Both the position numbers and the translations under genes were made by a program. Source: P36-A1 sp049478495 (GTDB lineage Bacteria; Bacillota_I; Bacilli_A; JAJDGJ01). Taken from it: DNA of 64,000 nucleotides. Below are positions 51,821 through 59,777 of this stretch, piece after piece. Under the pieces are notes generated by a model. The model had not been told where the DNA came from and made no database searches. It worked only from the letters and a program-made list of their open reading frames with translations. Numbering within the stretch: position 1 is the stretch's first letter; the number at the start of each line of letters is the position of its first letter. The DNA is taken from contig NZ_CP168083.1 in the NCBI RefSeq assembly GCF_049478495.1, forward strand, positions 434,001-498,000. Direction: 5' to 3'.

Positions 51821-54116
51821 AAGAGATAACAAATTACCTAAATCAGTTCAACAGACAATGCCTGTGGATACCATCTATGATGATGGTATTTTTAGATCTG
51901 GTAGATTATTTAGTAAAACATTTAAATTCAGTGATATTAATTACGAAGCATCAAGTGAGACTGATCAATATAATATCTTTGCTGATTATGTAGAATTACT
52001 AAATTCGTTGGATGCTGGTATTAATGCTAAGATTACAATTAACAACACTAAAATTAATAAAGAAGACTTTGAAAAAAGATTATTAATTAAACCTCGTGAT
52101 GATGAATTTAGCGGTATACGTGATGAACAAAATGATATACGTATTGCACACGCTAAAGGATCTAATCTAATAGTTCAGGAGAAATACATTACATTATCAA
52201 CTGAAAAAAAGAATCATGAGGAAGCTTGTAATTACTTTAATCGTGTTGGAGTTAATCTAGAAAAACAAATGTCAAAATTAACATCTGATGCAAGACCTCT
52301 GACTTATCAAGAAAGGTTAGATATATTTAAAGGTTTCTATCGACCAAATGTGGAAGGAACTATTCCTTTTGAAATGAAAAAATCAATGGCTAAAGGTCAT
52401 AACTTTAAAGATTATATATGTCCTGCATCTATTGATTTTGAAAAGAAGTATTTTAAGTTAGATGATAAATATGGAAGAGTGTTATTTATTAGAGATTATC
52501 CTAATATTGGAAATGACAAAATAATAACTAACTTATGTGACTTAAATAAAAATCTGATGCTTACAATAGATATTATTCCTGTATCCACTGAAGAGGCTAT
52601 TAGAGAATGTGAACAAAGACTATTAAGTGTTGAAACTAATATTACAAAATTTCAAATGAGACAAAATGAGAATAATAACTTCTCAGCATCAATACCATAT
52701 GATATGAAGACAGCTAGAATGGAAGCTGAAGAATATCTTCATGATATTACTTCAAGAGATCAAAGAATGATGTTGGCCACAGTAACAATTGTTCATCTAG
52801 CGGATACTAAAGAAGAACTTGATACTGATACACAATACTTAATTACTGAAGGACGAGGATGTGGATTTGAGCTAGATGTTTTAACACATCAACAACTACC
52901 AGGATTAAATACTGTATTGCCTTTTGGAACAAAACAGATTGATTGTACAAGAACACTACTAACTGAAGGAGTAGCCAACTTTATTCCATTTAGATCAAAA
53001 GATATTATTGATTCTAGTGGATTGTTATATGGTATCAATAAAGTAAGTGGTAATATGATTATTGCTGATAAGAAGAAACTAATGAATGGAAATTCATTTA
53101 TACTTGGAGTATCAGGCTCTGGTAAATCATTTACAGCTAAGAAAGAAGTATTAAATCAATTTGTAACAGACGATTGCGATATTATCATCATAGATCCAGA
53201 ACGAGAATATAAGAACCTTGTTAAGAGATTTAAAGGTGAGACTATTATTATTTCAGCTGATTCAAGTGATCATATTAATGCGTTAGATATTAATGCTTCA
53301 TATAACGAAAATGGTGATCCAATCACCTTGAAGTCTGAGTTCATATTATCATTTTGTGAACAAGCTATAGCACCTGAAAGATTAAGTGCAATAGATAAAT
53401 CAATCATTGATAAATGTACAAGACAGGTATATCAAGAGTATGTAAGAAATGACTTTCATGGTACACCACCAACTCTTGTAGATTTATGTCAGTTATTGTC
53501 TAAAGAAGGAGAAGAAGGTCATAAGTTAGCTCAAGCAATTAACTTATATGCTAAAGGAAGTTTTAATACTTTTGCTAAACAAACTAATGTAGATATCAAT
53601 AATAGACTTATCTGTTATGATATCTTAGAACTAGGTGAACAACTTCAATCTTTAGGGATGCTAGTAGTATTAGATAGTGTCTTAAATCGTATTACAAGGA
53701 ATAGAAAAGCAGGTAGAACAACTTACATCATCATTGATGAAATCTACTTATTGTTTAAACATGAGTACTCTGCACAATTCTTATCTAAGTTATGGAAACG
53801 TGTAAGAAAGTATGGAGCATTCTGTACAGGTATTACACAAAACGTAGAAGATTTATTACAATCTCCAGTTGCTAGAACAATGTTATCAAATAGTGAGTTT
53901 ATTGTAATGTTAAATCAAGCTACATCTGATAGAGATGAGTTAGCAAGATTACTTAATATTTCAGATGATCAATTAGAATATATTACCAACGTAACACCAG
54001 GAAGCGGATTAATTAGATACGGAAAATTCTTAATTCCGTTTACTGATAACTATCCAAAGAATACTGAGTCTTATCAAATCATGACAACAAAACCAGATGA
54101 GGTTAATCATGCATAG
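51783..54116 (+). CDS. virB4: VirB4-family conjugation ATPase
   Basis: About 777 residues. Walker A GVSGSGKSFTAKK (about residue 440), Walker B TTYIIIDEIYLLF (about 640) and the VirB4 C-terminal pattern (GITQNVEDLLQSPVARTMLSNSEFIVMLNQ). It powers assembly of the mating channel at the cytoplasmic membrane. A frame from 51747 exists, but GAGAGGAG at 51767-51774 favours the ATG at 51783. Its stop codon is in the stem of a terminator at 54109. Confidence 0.95.
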   Translation: MLKALKRIRNLNKRDNKLPKSVQQTMPVDTIYDDGIFRSGRLFSKTFKFSDINYEASSETDQYNIFADYVELLNSLDAGINAKITINNTKINKEDFEKRLLIKPRDDEFSGIRDEQNDIRIAHAKGSNLIVQEKYITLSTEKKNHEEACNYFNRVGVNLEKQMSKLTSDARPLTYQERLDIFKGFYRPNVEGTIPFEMKKSMAKGHNFKDYICPASIDFEKKYFKLDDKYGRVLFIRDYPNIGNDKIITNLCDLNKNLMLTIDIIPVSTEEAIRECEQRLLSVETNITKFQMRQNENNNFSASIPYDMKTARMEAEEYLHDITSRDQRMMLATVTIVHLADTKEELDTDTQYLITEGRGCGFELDVLTHQQLPGLNTVLPFGTKQIDCTRTLLTEGVANFIPFRSKDIIDSSGLLYGINKVSGNMIIADKKKLMNGNSFILGVSGSGKSFTAKKEVLNQFVTDDCDIIIIDPEREYKNLVKRFKGETIIISADSSDHINALDINASYNENGDPITLKSEFILSFCEQAIAPERLSAIDKSIIDKCTRQVYQEYVRNDFHGTPPTLVDLCQLLSKEGEEGHKLAQAINLYAKGSFNTFAKQTNVDINNRLICYDILELGEQLQSLGMLVVLDSVLNRITRNRKAGRTTYIIIDEIYLLFKHEYSAQFLSKLWKRVRKYGAFCTGITQNVEDLLQSPVARTMLSNSEFIVMLNQATSDRDELARLLNISDDQLEYITNVTPGSGLIRYGKFLIPFTDNYPKNTESYQIMTTKPDEVNHA

Positions 54117-54140
54117 GCCATATGGCTTATGCATTTTTTT
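54109..54140 (+). terminator. Intrinsic terminator at the virB4 end
   Basis: ATGCATAGGCC-atat-GGCTTATGCAT (11 bp, one G-T) followed by seven T. It includes the virB4 stop codon and ends 3 bases before the ATG of the next gene. Confidence 0.85.
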
Positions 54141-54143
54141 ATA

Positions 54144-55718
54144 ATGCCTGAATTTAAGGTAAAAGGAACAAGTCATGATTTTAAAACAGTTGACAGTAGA
54201 TCGTTATTAAAAGGATCTATAGTACATTCAACTTATAAGACAAAAGAATCAGTAGAGAAAGGAATCAACAAAGATGATAAGACAGTTAATGAGTATGCTA
54301 GTGGCATAATAACAAATACTGAAAAAGAAGCTGCATCAACATCTTCTAGAGCGGTAAAGAATTATTCAGTTAAGAAGTTTAAAGAAAGACGCACAAGAAA
54401 AAGAAACATTAAAAATGAGCAACAAGTATTTGATAGAAGTGTTAATGAATCATCTAGAGCAATTGATAAATCTACCAAAGATACCAAAAACGTTGCAAAT
54501 AATGTAAAAAACGTTAAGAGATTCAAAACTACTAGAACTAAAAAAGCAGAACAATCAATGAAGCAAATGCTGAATGCACAGAAACAAGCATTCAAACAAA
54601 AACAAATGATGAAGAAGGCAAAGAATTCTGCTAAAAGATCAAGTTATGCAGCTAAAGAAACAATTAAGACTACTTATATAGTTATTAAGCAAGTAGTTAA
54701 AGCTTTATCATCTATCCCTTTTATTGGATGGGCAATTGGTGGAATGATAACATTAGTTGTTCTTATGTTCTTTATGACATCTATGACTTACTTGAATAAC
54801 AGTACAGTAATTACTGAAATGGATAATCAATTAGTTAGTGAGGAAGTACTTCAATACAATATCATTACTAAGAAATATGCTGATCAATATGGAATAGGTG
54901 AGTATGTAGATCTTATTCAAGCAGTAATGATGCAAGAATCTCAAGGAAAAGGTACAGATGTAATGAAAGTATCTGAGAGTGATTATAATACAAAATATCC
55001 TCATGAACCTGATAGCATCAAAGAAGCAGAATACTCAATTGATTGTGGAGTGCATAAACTGGCTGATTGTATTAAACAAGCCAAAGTAAGTAGCCCTACA
55101 GATATGAAACCTATATATCTTGCTTTACAGGGATATAACTATGGATCTGAATATATTGATTGGGCTGTAAAGAACTTTGGGGGATATAGCGAAGCCAATG
55201 CTGAAACATATTCTGATAACAAGAAGAAAGAACTGAAAGTAAAAAAGTTTGGTGATAAGCAATATGTTGCTCATGTAATGAGGTATTACAACAGAGGTAA
55301 TGGAGATATCGTTAAAGTTGCACAACAAGAAATAGGTAATAAAGGTGGTCAAAAATTCTGGTCATGGTATGGATTCAAAAGTAGAGTAGAGTGGTGTGCA
55401 TGTTTTGTTAGTTGGTGTGGAGATAAATCTAATTTAATAGCAACAAATAAGATGCCTAAGTTTGCTTCTTGTCAGGAACAGGGTATACCTTGGTTTAAAA
55501 AGGAATCTCAATGGGCAAAGAAAGGAACATATCCAATGAAAGGATATATTATCTTCTTTGATTGGCAAGGTGATGGTGTCTCAGATCATGTTGGTATTAT
55601 CGAATATGTTGAAGGAGATGTTATTCATACTATTGAAGGTAATTCAAATGATGTTTGTAAAAGAAATACTTACAGGGTTAGCGATAGTGTTATATATGGT
55701 TATGGGATAATCAAATAA
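54144..55718 (+). CDS. Bifunctional peptidoglycan hydrolase (lysozyme-like plus CHAP) of the T4SS
   Basis: 524 residues. About 185 Lys/Arg-rich cytoplasmic residues, one membrane helix (about 190-215), a lysozyme-like domain (YADQYGIGEYVDLIQAVMMQESQG, catalytic Glu in MQESQG; LALQGYNYGSEYIDWA) and a C-terminal CHAP domain. The CHAP cysteine is in EWCACFVSWC, the His in DHVGIIEY and the Asn in IEGNS. It opens the wall for the mating channel (VirB1/TcpG role). No ribosome site precedes ATG 54144; only the U-tract of the virB4 terminator is there. Confidence 0.9.
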   Translation: MPEFKVKGTSHDFKTVDSRSLLKGSIVHSTYKTKESVEKGINKDDKTVNEYASGIITNTEKEAASTSSRAVKNYSVKKFKERRTRKRNIKNEQQVFDRSVNESSRAIDKSTKDTKNVANNVKNVKRFKTTRTKKAEQSMKQMLNAQKQAFKQKQMMKKAKNSAKRSSYAAKETIKTTYIVIKQVVKALSSIPFIGWAIGGMITLVVLMFFMTSMTYLNNSTVITEMDNQLVSEEVLQYNIITKKYADQYGIGEYVDLIQAVMMQESQGKGTDVMKVSESDYNTKYPHEPDSIKEAEYSIDCGVHKLADCIKQAKVSSPTDMKPIYLALQGYNYGSEYIDWAVKNFGGYSEANAETYSDNKKKELKVKKFGDKQYVAHVMRYYNRGNGDIVKVAQQEIGNKGGQKFWSWYGFKSRVEWCACFVSWCGDKSNLIATNKMPKFASCQEQGIPWFKKESQWAKKGTYPMKGYIIFFDWQGDGVSDHVGIIEYVEGDVIHTIEGNSNDVCKRNTYRVSDSVIYGYGIIK

Positions 55719-55722
55719 AAAA

Positions 55723-55762
55723 AGAGTATAGATATGTCTAGAATAAGACGTATTTATACTCT
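55723..55762. terminator. Strong bidirectional terminator between T4SS and defence island
   Basis: A 17-bp stem (AGAGTATAGATATGTCT against AGACGTATTTATACTCT, two G-T pairs) with a 6-base loop; seven A before it and a T-rich tail after it make it work on both strands. It separates convergent genes. Confidence 0.9.
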
Positions 55763-55783
55763 ATTTTATTATTTTTTATATAG

Positions 55784-56812
55784 TTAGTGCGATAGTGTTA
55801 TTAATATTTCTTTGATTTTATTACTTCCTTTTCCTTGAGTTGAATGTGAATAATTTATCTCTTCTAATTTACAATTTTTAAAAAATAATTTACACACTTC
55901 AAACAATTCTTTGTGAGGAAGAACTCCATTTGTAGAATAACTGATAACTAAATTTTTTTGGGTTTTATTGCAGTATTCTAGGATGGTTTTAAACTCATCG
56001 AGTACTTTGGACTTATAACAGAAATCACTCATAAATCTATCATCTCTATATTTGGCTTTAAAATGGACCTCTGGATAATCATATTTAACGATTGTTTCGA
56101 GAATATGATAGAATCTTGAATACTGTTCTTGCGAATATGGAGAGTCTAGATATATTGTATCGACATTTTTTAGTGAATCATCTATTAATAGTTTCTTGTA
56201 GTCTCCACAAAAACAGTGGTTATTAAAATTGGAAAAAGTAATATCAGAATAGTAATTACATGATTTTAGAAATTCATCCCATACATCCATATTTTGTAGT
56301 GGAATTATTCTTTTATGTGTACTAGGCATAAATTGAGCGAAGTGTCCAGGGGTTGATTGAACTTTGCACATTGTATTCATCAACGCTAATAGGTATAGGT
56401 TAAATTTATTTTTGTCTTGTACTTTAGAAATACTATATCTTATCGAGTCTATTGAACAACATTGATTTTCTGAAAAGTAAGTTCCTGAATACGTTTTTTT
56501 AAAATAGTCAAATTCTTGTTCTTGAAGATTGAAGATATATAAATCATATAAATCTTCTTTTGCAGAAATGGATGATATAACAGTATCCTGGTTAATAATT
56601 AGTGCGTTACTGATTACTTCACTATATTTTTGTATATCGTTTGTATATACACTATAGTTTCTTTTTAGAGCGTAACTAACTGCATTCGAACCAGCCATAA
56701 TATCACATACGGTACCATTTTTCGGAGTTACACTGTCTATACATGGGATAATATAATCTAGTAATTTTGTTTTTGTTCCCATATATCTTATGGTTGGAAT
56801 ACTATCGTACAT
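55784..56812 (-). CDS. D12-class-like adenine DNA methyltransferase with divergent motifs
   Basis: 342 residues. The N-terminus (IRYMGTKTKLLDYIIPCID) and order of motifs are those of D12/Dam-type N6-adenine methyltransferases. However, motif I reads DIMAGSNAV (37-45, Asn replacing the second Gly of GSG) and motif IV reads D223-SPY226 instead of DPPY, followed by the QYSRFYHILE helix. It is probably a modification enzyme acting on one strand of an asymmetric site, with the second methyltransferase covering the other. It starts 11 bases before the end of that gene. Third gene of a leftward three-gene operon. Confidence 0.8.
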   Translation of the reverse strand: MYDSIPTIRYMGTKTKLLDYIIPCIDSVTPKNGTVCDIMAGSNAVSYALKRNYSVYTNDIQKYSEVISNALIINQDTVISSISAKEDLYDLYIFNLQEQEFDYFKKTYSGTYFSENQCCSIDSIRYSISKVQDKNKFNLYLLALMNTMCKVQSTPGHFAQFMPSTHKRIIPLQNMDVWDEFLKSCNYYSDITFSNFNNHCFCGDYKKLLIDDSLKNVDTIYLDSPYSQEQYSRFYHILETIVKYDYPEVHFKAKYRDDRFMSDFCYKSKVLDEFKTILEYCNKTQKNLVISYSTNGVLPHKELFEVCKLFFKNCKLEEINYSHSTQGKGSNKIKEILITLSH

Positions 56813-58100
56813 TTTCTATTTTCTCCCATACTATAATATAATCATGAGTAATAATATCGCTATAGGTATTTCTCGCTGTGGTCAATGATCTACTATTATT
56901 GTTTATTTCGTCTAAAAATAAATCCTTAAGTTTAAATCCATGACTTTCAGCTATAAGAGTCATTAATCTACCAGTCTCAACTTTTGTTTTCTTGATTTTA
57001 CTATCTGATATTTTAATGACTGCATGCTTATTCAGTTTTAAAACGTAATTCATTTGAATGATGACCTTTTCGATTAAATTAAAGAATTCTCCTATTATTT
57101 TTGCTGACTTCATATCTATTAAGCTCATATTATCGATTATCTCGTTAATTTCATCATAATTAGTATATTCAAGTTGAGCATATTCAGCTTTCTTTAATTT
57201 GTCATTTCCTAACATTTGATGTGCTAAATTTGAATATTCATCAATGTTGGTTACGAATTCAAACCAATACATTTCTAATTTTAATGTTTCAATATATCTT
57301 ACTGATGAAATATATGGTGGATTAGTAACAATTAGATCAACTTTCTCTCGATAGTCACTTAAATCTACATCTGTACTACTTCCTAAAATTATCTTAGATT
57401 CAGTGGATACTGAATCATATATTTTATAATACTGAGCTCTTTTCTTAATAGCACGTTCATAGGATGCGATTACGTCGATATGTATTTTTCCTTCTGCTTC
57501 TAGAGCTCGCATTCTTTTGCTAATTCCTGGAAATACATGTCTAGTGTCTGCGTTGCTAACATTTCGTAAAATAGCAGAAAGTGTAACAAGGTAAAAGTCT
57601 TTATAGTCACTTTCATCTTCTGGATGTTCTTCCAAATTGTTAAAAAAATAATCAATAGATTTTTTAATAATTATTAAATCATTTTGGACAAAGTCTTTAA
57701 ACCAATGGTCCCTGTTTACTAAATAAGGGAGATCATCTTCTGTAACTATAAAATTGTTGTTTTTCACGATGTTCATTATTTCTTCATTAAACATATTCAA
57801 GACTGAGAATTTTAATTTAGTAGTTTTTGTTTTAGCAATTTTTTGAGATAATGGATTAATTTCGATACCTACAAAATTTCTATTTAGTCTTAATGCTTCA
57901 ACTGCAGTTGTTCCTGATCCTGAAAAAGGGTCAAATATAAGATCTTCCTCATCAGTTAATTCGCTAATAAAACTTCCTGGAATAGCAGGGATTAGCTTTC
58001 CATAATATCTATGGAAAGAATGCATACCAGCTCTTTTTTTTGTTTTTTCTTCGTTTAGTTTTACTTCATATTCTGAAGATTCATTTACTTTAAATTCCAT
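56802..58100 (-). CDS. DNA methyltransferase, N6-A/N4-C class (FxGxG first, NPPY later)
   Basis: 432 residues. SAM-binding DPFSGSGTT at 57-65 is followed by a long variable segment (about 95-235) that could hold target recognition, then TNPPY (catalytic N259-PPY262) and a conserved ISSVRYIETLKLEMYWF stretch. A YYGKLIPAIPGSFI segment precedes motif I, as in many type II and defence-island methyltransferases. It overlaps both neighbours by 11 bases, so the three are coupled. NPPY suggests adenine or N4-cytosine methylation; the site is unknown. Confidence 0.85.
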   Translation of the reverse strand: MEFKVNESSEYEVKLNEEKTKKRAGMHSFHRYYGKLIPAIPGSFISELTDEEDLIFDPFSGSGTTAVEALRLNRNFVGIEINPLSQKIAKTKTTKLKFSVLNMFNEEIMNIVKNNNFIVTEDDLPYLVNRDHWFKDFVQNDLIIIKKSIDYFFNNLEEHPEDESDYKDFYLVTLSAILRNVSNADTRHVFPGISKRMRALEAEGKIHIDVIASYERAIKKRAQYYKIYDSVSTESKIILGSSTDVDLSDYREKVDLIVTNPPYISSVRYIETLKLEMYWFEFVTNIDEYSNLAHQMLGNDKLKKAEYAQLEYTNYDEINEIIDNMSLIDMKSAKIIGEFFNLIEKVIIQMNYVLKLNKHAVIKISDSKIKKTKVETGRLMTLIAESHGFKLKDLFLDEINNNSRSLTTARNTYSDIITHDYIIVWEKIENVR

Positions 58101-58422
58101 TATTAATCTCCTTCATTATAGATTGTTTTAGTTCGTTAGAATACTCATCTACAATATTTTCAATTTTTTCATTATTAATACAAAATGGCTTAGAATAATC
58201 AGGTTTTAATACTGTTAATAAATCATTTTGAATAAAGTTAATAAATGAATCTATCTTTTTGGTACTTAATCTTGTAGAATCAGGATTATTTATAACAGTT
58301 CTTAAATTGTTATAATCAATTTGCTCTTTTACATTTTTTTGATTGTACAAGTTGCAAACGGAAGTTAAATTTAGGTATTTTTTTATTTCTTGTAGATACT
58401 CAATTTTTTCGCTGTCTCTCAT
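58090..58422 (-). CDS. Small protein leading the methyltransferase operon, possibly regulatory
   Basis: 110 residues, helical. The middle (NLYNQKNVKEQIDYNNLRTVINN, then STRLSTKKIDSFINFIQND) has the spacing of a Cro/XRE-like helix-turn-helix, which would suit a controller protein, but no motif is decisive. AAGGAGG lies 6 bases before the ATG. It is the first gene under the promoter at 58441-58469, opposite the nuclease arm. Confidence 0.55.
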   Translation of the reverse strand: MRDSEKIEYLQEIKKYLNLTSVCNLYNQKNVKEQIDYNNLRTVINNPDSTRLSTKKIDSFINFIQNDLLTVLKPDYSKPFCINNEKIENIVDEYSNELKQSIMKEINNGI

Positions 58423-58440
58423 AAAATTCCTCCTTGCTTA

Positions 58441-58469
58441 ATATTACATTAATTTCAATCACATGTCAA
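58441..58469 (-). promoter_or_regulatory. Leftward promoter of the methyltransferase operon
   Basis: On the minus strand: TTGACA (58469-58464), 17 bases, TAATAT (58446-58441). A near-consensus constitutive-looking promoter, in the 167-bp divergent gap. Confidence 0.75.
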
Positions 58470-58550
58470 TTCATTTTACATTATATACAATCATATTTTG
58501 TAATTTTGATTAATAATATATGAGTATCAATTTAAATCAAATTTCATAAA

Positions 58551-58559
58551 TGTTATAAT
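58551..58559 (+). promoter_or_regulatory. Extended -10 element for the nuclease operon
   Basis: TGTTATAAT at 58551-58559, 31 bases before the ATG at 58590. No good -35 is seen, so this arm is probably weaker than the opposite methyltransferase promoter. Confidence 0.5.
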
Positions 58560-58589
58560 TATTAAAATACTATAGAATAGGGGAGAATT

Positions 58590-59777
58590 ATGAAAACTTT
58601 TAATCTTGATCAACACAACATAGCATTTAAAAATATAGTTTCAGGACCAGCGCCAGTAGGTAGAATTCTTAATTATATTTATTTAGCTGGGAATAACTCT
58701 TTGAGACATAAAAATGGAAATAGAAAAATTAATTTAGAAAATAATATTGGTTATGCCTGGACAACAGAATTAATGATTGGGTTGAACCTTGTTTCGTTAG
58801 GTTCTGCAATAGGCGATTCTTTTATATTGGATTTAACAAGTGAAGGAAAAAGAATATTCGATTATTTTGGAAGTGCATCACCAGACTTTGATGAAGGGTT
58901 TAGACTTGCTAATATAAAAAACGTAAAAAAACAGATGGTTACTATTAATCCAAATTTATATGATGAATTTAAAAATGTATTCTTTTCATCTATTCCTTTT
59001 AAAATTCTACGAGAATATTTGTTAGAATATGGATTTTATTATAATCAAAGAAAAGATTTTATTGATGATTATTTTGAAACAACAAAAACAATTTATGATA
59101 TTGACCCAACACCATATGAACGTGGATCAAGAACATCTACTGGTGAGAACAGGGTTCCTAGTCTTTTGCAGTTATGTACTTTGTTTGAAGTGCTTAAAGA
59201 GGAAAATGGAACTTTAACGTTCGATAGTCAGGTTATATCAAATATTGCGGATAGTAGTTTGAAAGAAAAGAAAATTACAAAAGAAGAAATTAATGAAATA
59301 GAAAAAAAAGATAAAATCATGTATAAAGAATTAGTGGATTTAGCCAACAAATATGGAATTGATGGTACAACACTTGTTAATTCGGTATCTAGAAATAGTT
59401 ATGTGCAAAGTGTATTTAAGAACAATTTAATGGTTACACAAAATTGTCATTGTATAATGTGTGGAGTTGAAAATAAAGAATTATTAATTGGTTCACATAT
59501 TAAACCTGCAGCTAACTCTAATGTATATGAGAAAATCGACACAAATAATGGTTTATTACTTTGCTGTAACCACGACAAATTATTTGATAGATATTTAATA
59601 ACATTTAATTTTATGGATGGATCAATAGAAATATCTAAACTTTTATCTGATGAAGATTTGAAACTATTAAATGTGAATAGGGATTTTGTATTGCCTGCTG
59701 ATTTACTAACTGAAGAAAGAGTTGCATATTTAATGGAACATAATGCTACTTTCCAAAATAAAGAGGCTAAAAGATAA
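58590..59777 (+). CDS. HNH_2-type endonuclease
   Basis: 395 residues. The last 110 form an HNH nuclease of the restriction-associated HNH_2 type: C288-x2-C291, GSHIKPA with H303, N320 in DTNNGLLL, H328 in CNHDKLFD, then a final strand RYLITF. The first 280 residues are uncharacterised and may recognise DNA or a partner. It heads a rightward three-gene operon with a shared base with the SNF2 gene start. GGGGAG precedes the ATG. Likely the cleaving subunit. Confidence 0.85.
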   Translation: MKTFNLDQHNIAFKNIVSGPAPVGRILNYIYLAGNNSLRHKNGNRKINLENNIGYAWTTELMIGLNLVSLGSAIGDSFILDLTSEGKRIFDYFGSASPDFDEGFRLANIKNVKKQMVTINPNLYDEFKNVFFSSIPFKILREYLLEYGFYYNQRKDFIDDYFETTKTIYDIDPTPYERGSRTSTGENRVPSLLQLCTLFEVLKEENGTLTFDSQVISNIADSSLKEKKITKEEINEIEKKDKIMYKELVDLANKYGIDGTTLVNSVSRNSYVQSVFKNNLMVTQNCHCIMCGVENKELLIGSHIKPAANSNVYEKIDTNNGLLLCCNHDKLFDRYLITFNFMDGSIEISKLLSDEDLKLLNVNRDFVLPADLLTEERVAYLMEHNATFQNKEAKR

